Positions 56,317 to 64,000 of a DNA stretch of 64,000 bases are shown here, in pieces. The notes under the pieces were generated by a model, which was not told the origin of the DNA, did not search any database, and worked only from the letters and a program-made list of their open reading frames with translations. The stretch is taken from the NCBI GenBank assembly GCA_944392255.1, contig CALXVY010000003.1, forward strand, positions 49,443 through 113,442, given 5' to 3'. Source of the DNA: an uncultured Alphaproteobacteria bacterium. GTDB lineage: Bacteria; Pseudomonadota; Alphaproteobacteria; RF32; CAG-239. The number at the start of each line of letters is the position of its first letter. The stretch's first letter is position 1. Both the position numbers and the translations under genes were made by a program.

Positions 56317-56352
56317 TGCAAAAAAAGCCCTGAATTAACTTCAGGGCTTCAA
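56317..56352 (-). terminator. Terminator of the flagellar operon
   Basis: On the minus strand, AAGCCCTGAAGTT / AATTCAGGGCTT is followed by seven T residues, just after flgL. Confidence 0.9.
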
Positions 56353-56369
56353 TTCAATTAAAAAGTTTT

Positions 56370-58301
56370 TTATAAATAATTTAACAATGATGTACTCATG
56401 GCTGTTTGTAAGACCGAGTATGAGGCATTAAGCTGATTTACAGCCAATAACAGTTTTATTGATGCTTCTGTTTGGTCAACATTTTTCAATGAATCAATAT
56501 TGTTTTGCAAATTGGCCTCAACTTGAGTTAAGTTTTCGTTGACAGTGTTTAACAAAACGCTATTTGAGTCTGTTTTGGCTTGAACTGTATACAAATCTAC
56601 ATTTTGGGATGAGGCATTGGTTCCTCTGCTGAAAATGGCATCTTGAATTAAGTCCAAAGCTTCATTTACTCGGTTTAAGGTCTCTTGTGGGTCAACGGTT
56701 ACATCATCTGTGAGAGGATTGCGCGTGTCTACCAGGTTGCCTTGTGCAATTGTACCTAAAGCGCGGAACATTTGTTCAAAAACACCATCTTTTGCTGTAA
56801 TATCCAATACAATGGATTGTTCTTCGCTTATTCTTTTTTCAGAACTTAAATTACCCCCTTGATAATAAGACTGGCTTTCCAAATTCCATTTGCTTGAAGC
56901 CGTAATAGTTTGGTTGGTTGCCGGCCAGCGAGAGGGATCCATGGTGACATAAAGTTCTGTTCCGTCAGGGCTTATTCCAGTGACTTGAACTTGCGGTGAA
57001 ATGTTGTTTCCAAAGCCATTCATATTAATAACCGTTCCAACCGGAAAAGATGTGCTGAATGTAGCACCGCCACCATTGGCTATGGTATCATCTGCACGAA
57101 TCGGAGTGCTTTCTTCAAAAGTGATAGTTTTTCCATCAGCAGAGATTGATTTGATGACATAAGCACCATTGTGAGTATCTCCGGCATTGTTGATGACCAA
57201 TGTATCTCCGGGATTAAGCGTGTTAAATGCGCCATATTCTGTGGCTTGAATGGTGTTCTTGTCACTGTTAAAAGTTAAGTCTCCGGTTGTACTTTCATTG
57301 GCGGTTAAAGCCGGTTTTAAGAAATTGCCACCGGTGGCTTTGATTGTTCCGTTATTGCCGCCATTATTGATTAATTCCAAATCTCCGGTTTGATTTGCGC
57401 CAATTTCATAATTGGATAAGTTGGCATTGCCAGATGTTGGATATGTTATGTTTAATCCGTCATAAAAAGCTTGAAATTGCTCTAAAGTTGTAAACGGAAA
57501 GTCTACTGGTGCCTGCGTTGAAACTCCACCACCAAACAAATATTTACCATTTACTGAAATGTTTAAACAATCTGTCAAAGCCATCATGGTTGTAAATGCC
57601 ATGGATTGCAATTGTGATAATGTTTGAGATTGTTCGGCACTCATGGTATGAGGCTCGCCGGTTGTTACACCGGCTGCATCCAACAGAGTTGATTCTCCGT
57701 CAATGGTATAAAGCGGAAAAGAAAAAGTATTATTTTCTTCATTGAATGTAAAATCGGCAAAATTTTCCGCATCATTGGCCTCTAATTTAGCTTTGAGCGC
57801 ATTCATAACCTCGGTTCCATAGGTATCTGTTCCCGGTGTGAGGGTTGATAAGTCAATATTGTTACCGGTATTGTCTCCGTCATTGGTGAAAGTATATGTT
57901 TGTCCATTTACGGTGAGCGTTGTTCCGACATATACATCTTCATTACTGCCAAAGACAATTTCTCCTCCAGTATAGTCTGGAGTTATGGTATCTAAATCCA
58001 TACCGCTAAAATTGGTAAGCAAGGTCTTAAAGTCATTAATGGCATCACTTATTGATGATAATGATGTGGAAATGGCATTAATCTCGGTTTCTACAATTTT
58101 ATTATTTTCCATGAAGTTTGAGACAACACCCAAGGCGGCTTCATTGCCAACTATGGCAGAAGCAGTCATACCATATCCGGAATATGTTGGAGATTTTAAG
58201 CCGGTTTGAGCTTGAAAACTGTATAAATCAACATAAGACTTGGTATTCAATGTTTGATTTACCATATTCATGTAACTGTTATAAGTAGGAACTCTTGTCA
58301 T
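56370..58301 (-). CDS. flgL: Flagellar hook-associated protein 3 (hook-filament junction)
   Basis: 643 residues. The flagellin-like N-terminus (MTRVPTYNSYMNMVNQTLNTKSYVDLYSFQAQTGLKS) and C-terminus (ENLTQVEANLQNNIDSLKNVDQTEASIKLLLAVNQLNASYSVLQTAMSTSLLNYL) form the paired helices of the axial core. The variable middle (about 100-500) is strand-rich and larger than in E. coli FlgL (317 residues). It is exported by the flagellar type III system and joins hook to filament. It lies 11 bases after flgK with AAGGAG before the ATG. A flagellin identity was considered, but position after flgK favours FlgL. Confidence 0.88.
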   Translation of the reverse strand: MTRVPTYNSYMNMVNQTLNTKSYVDLYSFQAQTGLKSPTYSGYGMTASAIVGNEAALGVVSNFMENNKIVETEINAISTSLSSISDAINDFKTLLTNFSGMDLDTITPDYTGGEIVFGSNEDVYVGTTLTVNGQTYTFTNDGDNTGNNIDLSTLTPGTDTYGTEVMNALKAKLEANDAENFADFTFNEENNTFSFPLYTIDGESTLLDAAGVTTGEPHTMSAEQSQTLSQLQSMAFTTMMALTDCLNISVNGKYLFGGGVSTQAPVDFPFTTLEQFQAFYDGLNITYPTSGNANLSNYEIGANQTGDLELINNGGNNGTIKATGGNFLKPALTANESTTGDLTFNSDKNTIQATEYGAFNTLNPGDTLVINNAGDTHNGAYVIKSISADGKTITFEESTPIRADDTIANGGGATFSTSFPVGTVINMNGFGNNISPQVQVTGISPDGTELYVTMDPSRWPATNQTITASSKWNLESQSYYQGGNLSSEKRISEEQSIVLDITAKDGVFEQMFRALGTIAQGNLVDTRNPLTDDVTVDPQETLNRVNEALDLIQDAIFSRGTNASSQNVDLYTVQAKTDSNSVLLNTVNENLTQVEANLQNNIDSLKNVDQTEASIKLLLAVNQLNASYSVLQTAMSTSLLNYL

Positions 58302-58312
58302 GGTTTATCTCC

Positions 58313-60493
58313 TTATATGATGCCCATCAACATATCTAAAATTTCTTTGTTAGCGGTAAATGCTTTAGCATTAGCCGCATAAGATTGTTGATACATAATC
58401 ATGTAGCTTAATTCTTGGTCAATATCGACACCACTGATTGTTGCCTCTTTGGTGGCAATGGATGAGCATAGCTCTTGTTGATATTGCATATTGCTTTCGG
58501 TTGTGCTGGCTTGTGAGGCAATGCTACCGACAAAGGTTGCCGCATAGTTGGCTAAGGTGGTTTGAGTTGCACCAATGATACCAGCTTGACTAAAGTTTAG
58601 TGTATTGGAAAACATTTCGGCAAGTTTGATAGCCGTGGCATTTGATGCCGGATTAAGTTGATATTCTCCAGATGAAGTATTGAATTCCGGAACCCCACCG
58701 GCAATCAAATTTGGATTTTCGGTAATATCTTCACGAACCTGAATTGATGATGCAGTAAGCGCATCAGATGGTTGTAAACCTAATTTTGAAAGTAAGCCGG
58801 GGGCAGGGTCACCATTGAGGCGGTTTTCACTAATTTCCAGTTGTTCTCCCGTGGTGTTGACAATGCGCAACATATAACCGTCTCCATTGGGAACCAAGGA
58901 GGCTTTGACGGTCTCATTCAAATCTGGATTATTATTAATCTTATTGACAATATCTTGTAAGTTATCTCCAGGATTGACGGTTATGGAAGCAAAATTTATG
59001 CCTTCTGAAGGAGATGAAAAACCTAAAACAACTTGTTGATTTAAGCCTAAATTTAAGTTTTTGGAAACGACTTTGGAATCATATACAGATTCTGGATTTT
59101 GTGAGGTAAAAAAGTCATTCATACCAAAGAAACTAGAAAATCCGGAAAACTGACGGTCGTAGTTGGTTGTTCCGTTGGCGGCAAAATTTATGGTAACATT
59201 TTGTTGTTCAGAACCGGCAGCAGAAGAGGCCGTATCCATGATTGCAAAAGAATAGTTGCTGTCACCGGTATCAATAACCAGATTTCCATTTTCATTGATT
59301 TCAACTACGGCTTGAGGCAAATTGGCTCCGTTTGGAGAACGCATCCAATTTTGAATGGCTGTGGTCATATCGGCAAGAGTGCCTTCCGTAAAGCCTAAGT
59401 CTCCGCCCAAGCTGGCTGTGGCTACTTGATTACCATCGGCATCAAAAATTGTAAAACGAACATCGCCATTTTCAATTTGAATGCTTTGTTGGTTGGCATT
59501 GATAAATGTTCTTGAACCGGTTAAACTTGAAGGCGCTGGATATGATGTTCCCATATTGTGTGCTGCATTTATGGCTTCTTTTAATCCACCGGCTAATTCA
59601 TCTAATTGCGATTGCAAAGAGGGGAGCGTTACATCACGGATTTCAATAAGACCTTTTAATTCGCCGTCTTGAATGCTGTTGGTGATATCTTTGCCATTGA
59701 CGAAAATTCCGGAAATCTCTCCTCCGGCATAAGAAGTTGTCGGACCTGCTTGAGATATGGCTGTGTGCGAAAGATAATTAGGTTCATCATCTAACAAAGT
59801 TTCTCCGCTTTTGGTTTGGATGACAATTGCCCCGTTATCTCTTTTGAAATAACTGATATCTATTTTTTCGCTGATAGAGCGCAAAACCTCATCTCTTTGG
59901 TCTTCTAAATCGGCAACGCCATCGTAATTCATGACAGTGTATTGGACAATTTTATCATTGAGTTCATCCAGTGTTTTTAAATCTGCATTAATTTCGGATA
60001 CAGCATCGGCTATATTCAAGTCGGCATCACCACGGAGTTTTTGAATTTCAGCCGAGATAGAGTTGAGACGAGAAGTGATGGTTTGCGCATTGTTTAATAA
60101 GGTATATTTTCCTGATGCGGAAGTTACATCATTGGCAAAAGTTTCAAAAGCAGCTTGCAGATTGCCTACATTTGCCGCAATGGAGTTATCGCCAGTGGGG
60201 GTGCCAAGCAAGGTTTCTACTTTAGTTAAATAGTCATTTTGTTTGCAGTAGTTGCCACTGGTCGAATTTGATGACAAATAGCTTTTTAATAAATTTTCAT
60301 CAACATTTCTTTGAATGTTTCCTAATGACACACCGCTGCTGACACCAGCTAAAACCAAATTGTTTTGTGCGGCGGTTTTGCGGGTATATCCGGGGGTATC
60401 AGCATTGGCGATGTTGCTGCTGATGATGTTTAGCTGTTGCTGAGATGCTTTCATTCCTGAAAGCGTGGTATTAAATCCGGGTATTAAAGCCAT
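58313..60493 (-). CDS. flgK: Flagellar hook-associated protein 1
   Basis: 726 residues. The N-terminus (NTTLSGMKASQQQLNIISSNIANADTPGYTRKTA) carries the rod/hook signature, and the C-terminus (GVDIDQELSYMIMYQQSYAANAKAFTANKEILDMLMGII) the matching helices. It is longer than E. coli FlgK (547 residues), with an expanded outer domain. A very strong ribosome site AAGGAGGTG precedes the ATG. It is a structural protein of the hook-filament junction, exported by the flagellar secretion system. Confidence 0.95.
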   Translation of the reverse strand: MALIPGFNTTLSGMKASQQQLNIISSNIANADTPGYTRKTAAQNNLVLAGVSSGVSLGNIQRNVDENLLKSYLSSNSTSGNYCKQNDYLTKVETLLGTPTGDNSIAANVGNLQAAFETFANDVTSASGKYTLLNNAQTITSRLNSISAEIQKLRGDADLNIADAVSEINADLKTLDELNDKIVQYTVMNYDGVADLEDQRDEVLRSISEKIDISYFKRDNGAIVIQTKSGETLLDDEPNYLSHTAISQAGPTTSYAGGEISGIFVNGKDITNSIQDGELKGLIEIRDVTLPSLQSQLDELAGGLKEAINAAHNMGTSYPAPSSLTGSRTFINANQQSIQIENGDVRFTIFDADGNQVATASLGGDLGFTEGTLADMTTAIQNWMRSPNGANLPQAVVEINENGNLVIDTGDSNYSFAIMDTASSAAGSEQQNVTINFAANGTTNYDRQFSGFSSFFGMNDFFTSQNPESVYDSKVVSKNLNLGLNQQVVLGFSSPSEGINFASITVNPGDNLQDIVNKINNNPDLNETVKASLVPNGDGYMLRIVNTTGEQLEISENRLNGDPAPGLLSKLGLQPSDALTASSIQVREDITENPNLIAGGVPEFNTSSGEYQLNPASNATAIKLAEMFSNTLNFSQAGIIGATQTTLANYAATFVGSIASQASTTESNMQYQQELCSSIATKEATISGVDIDQELSYMIMYQQSYAANAKAFTANKEILDMLMGII

Positions 60494-60505
60494 GGTACAC
60501 CTCCT

Positions 60506-60985
60506 TTATAATGTTCTATTGACGGCAATGGCATTCTTGCTGTTGTCTTGAGGAGAATATGTCCCCAAACGTCCATAAGAAGTGGCATTTGCATTATTTG
60601 CCGCTTTGGCAATTTTTATAATTGAATTCATAACCGTTTGGCTGGTTTCCATTCTGGTTTTAAGAAGCTGATCATTTTCTTTGAGCAGATTGTCTAAAGA
60701 TGCAGCTTGAGCTTTAAGAGAAGCTCTTTCTTCAGAACTTAAAATGTTTAGGGTTTCTTTGTTTTTGATAAAAAAAGCAACCAAGGTGCGATACACACTT
60801 ACAATATGTGCTTTCTTTTCAAAAAGTTTGCCCACAGTGTCAGTATCATAAGCTTTTAAGGCTTGGTTTTCTGTTTGCAAGAGCTCTGAAAAGACATTGA
60901 TTATGTTGCGATAATCGGCAATCTTTTGGCGGATGTCTTCAGGTTTTATTTGTTCTAAATTTTCCATCTCTTTATCAAAGAGCAT
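60506..60985 (-). CDS. flgN: FlgN-like flagellar export chaperone
   Basis: 159 residues from the ATG at 60985 (AAGAG about six bases upstream); an ATG at 60967 is possible. The frame is open to 61153, but that part overlaps flgJ and is not coding. All-helical, with the FlgN pattern: residues 10-140 form long amphipathic helices (IADYRNIINVFSELLQTENQALKAYDTDTVGKLFEKKAHIV). The tail NATSYGRLGTYSP resembles the FlgN end. FlgN escorts FlgK and FlgL, and it lies directly upstream of flgK here, which supports the call. Confidence 0.72.
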   Translation of the reverse strand: MLFDKEMENLEQIKPEDIRQKIADYRNIINVFSELLQTENQALKAYDTDTVGKLFEKKAHIVSVYRTLVAFFIKNKETLNILSSEERASLKAQAASLDNLLKENDQLLKTRMETSQTVMNSIIKIAKAANNANATSYGRLGTYSPQDNSKNAIAVNRTL

Positions 60986-61316
60986 TACTGCTCTTAGCCT
61001 CCTGCATTTGAATAATTGTTTCCATGATGTCATCTGAAATGCCAATGTTTCCAGTTTTGGCCATGACTTTGCCATATTCGTTAAACAACATAGAACGATA
61101 AATCTTTTCAGCACTACCGCCGCCGAACATACCGTCGGTTGATATGCCTTCAAACATGCTCTCCATCATTCTGGTCATGAAAAAGGCTTCAAAGTCTTGA
61201 GCTGTTTCTTTGGCTTGCTCTAAATTTTTTGCTTGTTGCAAGCTTTTTGCCGAAGTTGGAGCCTGAGACATGCTTAACAATGGATTTTGTCCGTATGTTG
61301 ATAAAACATCAGTCAT
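60975..61316 (-). CDS. flgJ: Flagellar rod-binding protein, FlgJ N-terminal type
   Basis: 113 residues. The rod-binding domain is clear: AQDFEAFFMTRMMESMFEGISTDGMFGGGSAEKIYRSMLFNEYGKVMAKTGNIGISDDI. The peptidoglycan hydrolase half of E. coli FlgJ (313 residues) is missing, as is normal in Alphaproteobacteria, where a separate enzyme does that job. GAGGTGA precedes the ATG. It starts right after the flgI stop and overlaps the flgN start. Confidence 0.9.
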   Translation of the reverse strand: MTDVLSTYGQNPLLSMSQAPTSAKSLQQAKNLEQAKETAQDFEAFFMTRMMESMFEGISTDGMFGGGSAEKIYRSMLFNEYGKVMAKTGNIGISDDIMETIIQMQEAKSSNAL

Positions 61317-61317
61317 C

Positions 61318-62448
61318 TTAAATCACCTCAATATCTGCTTGCAAAGCACCGCTTGCTTTAATGGCTTGCAATATGCTGATTAAATCTCTGGGGCTTACGC
61401 CAAGTGCATTTAAGCCGTCTACCAATTCTTGCAAACTGACACCGGTATTAAGTACGGTTAATTTAGAATCCGTATCTTCTTGAACATCAATAAAGGTGTC
61501 GCTTTCTACAATGGTTTCTCCGTCAGAAAAAGGAAGTGGTTGAGAAACAAAGGGGGCTTCTGTGATTTTTATGGTTAAATTGCCTTGAGCAATGGCTAAG
61601 CGGTTAATTTTTACATCTTTACCGATAACAACAATGCCGGTACTTTCATCAATGACAACTTTTGCCATTTGATCAGGTTGAACTTGAAGTTGCTCAATAC
61701 GGGTCATTAAGTCAACCAATCTTCCTTGATATTCTTCAGGAACATCAACAGATACTGTTCCGGGGTCTAAAGCTTTGGCAACGGTTGTGCCCAAATTGGC
61801 ATTGATGGCATCGCTAATGCGGCGAGATGTTGTAAAGTCTGGATTGCGCAGAGCAATGCGGATATTGGTCATGTCATCTAAGACAAAGGGAATCTCGTTT
61901 TCTACAATAGCACCGTTGGCAATTTTTCCCGATGTTGGTACGCCCTTAAATATAGATTGGTTGGCCCCTTGTGCTGAAACAGCATTTACGGCAATTTGAC
62001 CTTGAGCTACGGCATATACTTGTCCGTCAGCGCCGGTTAATGGTGTGGCAATCAAGGTTCCGCCTTGAAGGTTTTTGGCATCTCCCATAGCACTGACAAT
62101 GACATCTATGCGGCTGCCTTGACGAGCAAATGCCGGAAGATTTGCCGTAACCATAACTGAGGCAATGTTTTTTGACTTGAGTTGTCCATCTCGGGCATTG
62201 ATACCAATTTGATCAAGAAGGGAGATGATACTTTCTTTGGCAAAATCAATGGACTTAATATTGTCGCCGGTACCATTTAAACCAACAACCAAACCATAAC
62301 CAACGAGTTGGTTGTCTCTGATGCCTTCAAAATCGGCAATATCTTTTATGCGTGAAGCGGCAAAAGCTTCAGTTATAAACCCAAGCATAAATAAAGATGT
62401 TGCAAAAAAGTATTTTATTTTCAAGGTGTTAAGTTTTATCATGTTCAT
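61318..62448 (-). CDS. flgI: Flagellar P-ring protein
   Basis: 376 residues. A signal peptide (KYFFATSLFMLGFITEAFA) is followed by ASRIKDIADFEGIRDNQLVGYGLVVGLNGTGD, the FlgI start. It ends with LNALGVSPRDLISILQAIKASGALQADIEVI. The length matches E. coli FlgI (365). It forms the ring around the rod in the peptidoglycan layer. GAGG before the ATG at 62448 supports the first of two nearby ATGs. It is the first gene of flgI-flgJ-flgN-flgK-flgL. Confidence 0.96.
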   Translation of the reverse strand: MNMIKLNTLKIKYFFATSLFMLGFITEAFAASRIKDIADFEGIRDNQLVGYGLVVGLNGTGDNIKSIDFAKESIISLLDQIGINARDGQLKSKNIASVMVTANLPAFARQGSRIDVIVSAMGDAKNLQGGTLIATPLTGADGQVYAVAQGQIAVNAVSAQGANQSIFKGVPTSGKIANGAIVENEIPFVLDDMTNIRIALRNPDFTTSRRISDAINANLGTTVAKALDPGTVSVDVPEEYQGRLVDLMTRIEQLQVQPDQMAKVVIDESTGIVVIGKDVKINRLAIAQGNLTIKITEAPFVSQPLPFSDGETIVESDTFIDVQEDTDSKLTVLNTGVSLQELVDGLNALGVSPRDLISILQAIKASGALQADIEVI

Positions 62449-62746
62449 TTTGCCTCAGTAAAACATAAATTTCTTATTACTTATATGCAAAACGTATGCC
62501 AAATTTGTGAAAAAATAGAAAAATTAAACGATAGGAATATAATCATATTACATAATGTTGTATGTATTGATACGGCAAGGAAAATCAAAAATACATAACA
62601 TAGTAAGTAAAAGTAGTCTTTTTTATCGTCTATACACTTTTTTTACTCAATTTTCTTTTTTTAATTGTATTTTTTATATCTCTTTGTATAATTAAGAATA
62701 TCAGTAATTTTTTATATAACAAAATATATATGTGGTTGCATAAGTT
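62449..62746. other. AT-rich divergent intergenic region, flagellar operon / RHH gene
   Basis: 298 bases, very AT-rich. It must hold the promoters of the flagellar operon (minus) and of the RHH gene (plus). I see no convincing sigma-28 or sigma-54 site. A TATAAT-like stretch (GTATAATTAAG, near 62685) could serve the plus strand. Confidence 0.35.
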
Positions 62747-63046
62747 ATGACTAAGTTAATGAACAAAATCATCATGATTAATAATCGCCGAACGAGTATG
62801 CGATTATGCCATAAAGAATGGGATGCTTTGTATGAGGTATGCAAAATTGAACATATCTCTAAAAATCATTTGATTGAAATGATTGAGGCTCATAAAAATG
62901 ATGGTCTTGGACTGACTTATTCTACCCGTTTGTTCTTAATGAGCTATTTTAGAGAAGCGGCTTCCGCTGAAGGTCACAAAAATGCCGGACATGGCTTGTC
63001 TGATAATTATGATGCCATTAATCGGCTTTTGAAACAGGAATTGTAA
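62747..63046 (+). CDS. Ribbon-helix-helix domain protein (RHH_4 type)
   Basis: 99 residues. NNRRTSMRLCHKEWDALYEVCKIEHISKNHLIEMIEA (from about residue 12) follows the alphaproteobacterial RHH_4 pattern: a short basic strand for DNA contact, then two helices. STRLFLMSYFREAASAEGH follows. Such proteins are small DNA-binding regulators. It sits between the flagellar operon and the second Cys-rich gene, so it might regulate either, but this is inference. No ribosome site before the ATG (GCATAAGTTATG). Confidence 0.8.
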   Translation: MTKLMNKIIMINNRRTSMRLCHKEWDALYEVCKIEHISKNHLIEMIEAHKNDGLGLTYSTRLFLMSYFREAASAEGHKNAGHGLSDNYDAINRLLKQEL

Positions 63047-63086
63047 TATCTGGTATGTTTTCCATTGCAAAAAGGTTTATAAAAAT

Positions 63087-63121
63087 TGCAAAAAAAAGGC
63101 TCCGTTCTGGAGCCTTTTTTT
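63087..63121 (-). terminator. Bidirectional terminator of the right-edge Cys-rich gene
   Basis: The stem AAAGGCTCC / GGAGCCTTT has T runs on both strands. It differs by one base in the loop from the terminator at 54748. Confidence 0.92.
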
Positions 63122-63127
63122 AGAGAT

Positions 63128-64000
63128 TTAGTTCGTACAATTAAACTCAAAGTAATAAATTGTATTTTTCTGGGGTGTTAAGATTTTTTCTTCAGCACCG
63201 TCGACTGTAAATCCAAAACCATCTCTAACCGTTGGATAACCACATTGGAAATATAAATCTCCATAAGTACTGACGCGAATTATAGATCCAGGTTTTACGT
63301 AGAAAGAAAATGTGCAAGTTGAACCATAACAACTTGTTGTTTCATTGAAATACTGAGGTCCGTTGTTATAAGGACATTTAGGATACATTTGAACATCATA
63401 ATGTTTAGATCCATATTCAACATCTATCCAAGAAAATGGCTGTTTGCCAATAGGACATCCATCACTACGTAAAGATAAATCATAATTATTACCAGTTGAT
63501 CCTTTTAGGTATACAATTATAGAAATATAATATTTATCATCAACACAAGTACCATTAGAACATTTTTTGCCGCTAGAGCATCCACCACAACATTCTGAAG
63601 TAGCGATACAAGTTCCGTTACAATCTTTTTTGCCTTGTTCAGCGCAAGTCTTAGCTCGGCATGCGTAGCAAGTTCCGGAAGTTGCACCACAAGAACATTT
63701 CTTAGATGTTGTTCCGGTTTGTACCTGAGAAGAAGAACAAGCAGAGGCTTGGTAACCGCTCGGACAAGAGTAAGAGTGCGAGTGGGATTCTTTATAACAA
63801 GAGCCGGAAGTAGCACCACAAGAACATACTTTGGGTGTAGAAGTAGGGTTCGTCATACCAGAGCTTGAAGCTTGGTAACCACTCGGACAAGTATAAGAGT
63901 GGGCAACGCAAGTATTACCGCTTTGGTGATATCCGGATTGGCATCCTGTCATCTTAAATACAGTTCCACCACCTGTACAACCGGTTGTTTGTTTAGAACA
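63128..64000 (-). CDS. Secreted cysteine-rich repeat protein, partial (5' end outside the window)
   Basis: At least 291 codons, open to the right edge, where the reading frame continues as CSKQTTGCTGGGTVFKMTGC; the ATG at 63952 is internal. It contains two HSYTCPSGYQ/CSCGATSG units near identical to those of the gene at 54785-56176, then other Cys modules (CAEQGKKDCNGTCIATSECCGGC), and a C-terminal domain of about 130 residues (from YYISIIVYLKG) with six cysteines and no repeats. The two paralogues share N-terminal modules and terminator but have different C-terminal domains, suggesting swapped ends. Function unknown. Confidence 0.75.
   Translation of the reverse strand, partial: CSKQTTGCTGGGTVFKMTGCQSGYHQSGNTCVAHSYTCPSGYQASSSGMTNPTSTPKVCSCGATSGSCYKESHSHSYSCPSGYQASACSSSQVQTGTTSKKCSCGATSGTCYACRAKTCAEQGKKDCNGTCIATSECCGGCSSGKKCSNGTCVDDKYYISIIVYLKGSTGNNYDLSLRSDGCPIGKQPFSWIDVEYGSKHYDVQMYPKCPYNNGPQYFNETTSCYGSTCTFSFYVKPGSIIRVSTYGDLYFQCGYPTVRDGFGFTVDGAEEKILTPQKNTIYYFEFNCTN
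63660..63900 (-). repeat. Tandem HSYTCPSGYQ/CSCGATSG units in the right-edge gene
   Basis: Two units of about 120 bases (near 63783-63900 and 63660-63782) are similar at DNA level to the units at 54890-55262. Confidence 0.75.

Noticed and set aside
60986..61153. N-terminal extension of the FlgN-like gene
   Set aside because: It overlaps flgJ in another frame and its sequence is unlike FlgN.

Overview
The window comes from an AT-rich alphaproteobacterium, probably an uncultured, host-associated anaerobe. Pointers to Alphaproteobacteria are the order DUF6476-like protein / RluA-type pseudouridine synthase / RpoH sigma factor (32186-34550), a short ribbon-helix-helix protein of the RHH_4 type at 62747, and a flagellar rod protein FlgJ without its glycosidase half. 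A full-length pyruvate:ferredoxin oxidoreductase (47839-51405) points to anaerobic metabolism. The lineage is inferred from gene content only.

Layout. 1-3258: two genes for a pilus-like surface structure, a prepilin-type protein with a very large C-terminal region (cut by the left edge) and a membrane-anchored partner. 3482-10831: a secreted unknown, a PiT phosphate transporter with its DUF47/PhoU-like partner, a ScsC/DsbA-like disulfide protein, an unknown, and uvrA. 11134-14965: an ATP-grasp enzyme overlapping an M14 zinc deacylase/carboxypeptidase, then a periplasmic ligand-binding protein. 15046-20183: ssb, an FHA-domain protein, an unknown, and gyrA, which carries an unusual quinolone-pocket sequence. 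20526-25071: small accessory genes, including an ArsR / permease (frameshifted) / thioredoxin-fold metal-thiol operon, a MIF-like tautomerase and a DUF218 protein.

25124-32176: a five-gene minus-strand operon ending in a VirD4/TraG-type coupling ATPase, with two related membrane proteins and two large proteins of unknown function, lying directly downstream of the DUF6476-like gene. No relaxase or VirB channel gene is visible. 32561-38340: rluD-like, rpoH, and a signalling group with a degenerate protein kinase, a small membrane protein and a PAS/degenerate-GGDEF protein. 38337-47766: tRNA and nucleotide housekeeping (a TrmN6-like methylase, Sua5/TsaC), a HAD hydrolase, an HNH nuclease with a SUKH-type immunity protein in which the nuclease frame has an internal stop, an M29 aminopeptidase, a second DUF218 protein and several unknowns.

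47839-54712: nifJ, a membrane unknown, tRNA-Gly(CCC), a capsule-type glycosyltransferase, a phage-like methyltransferase and a histidine phosphatase. 54785-64000: a flagellar operon flgI-flgJ-flgN-flgK-flgL on the minus strand, flanked on both sides by paralogous cysteine-rich secreted repeat proteins, the second cut by the right edge. Most transcription units end in clear intrinsic terminators. No rRNA, CRISPR array or insertion sequence was seen.
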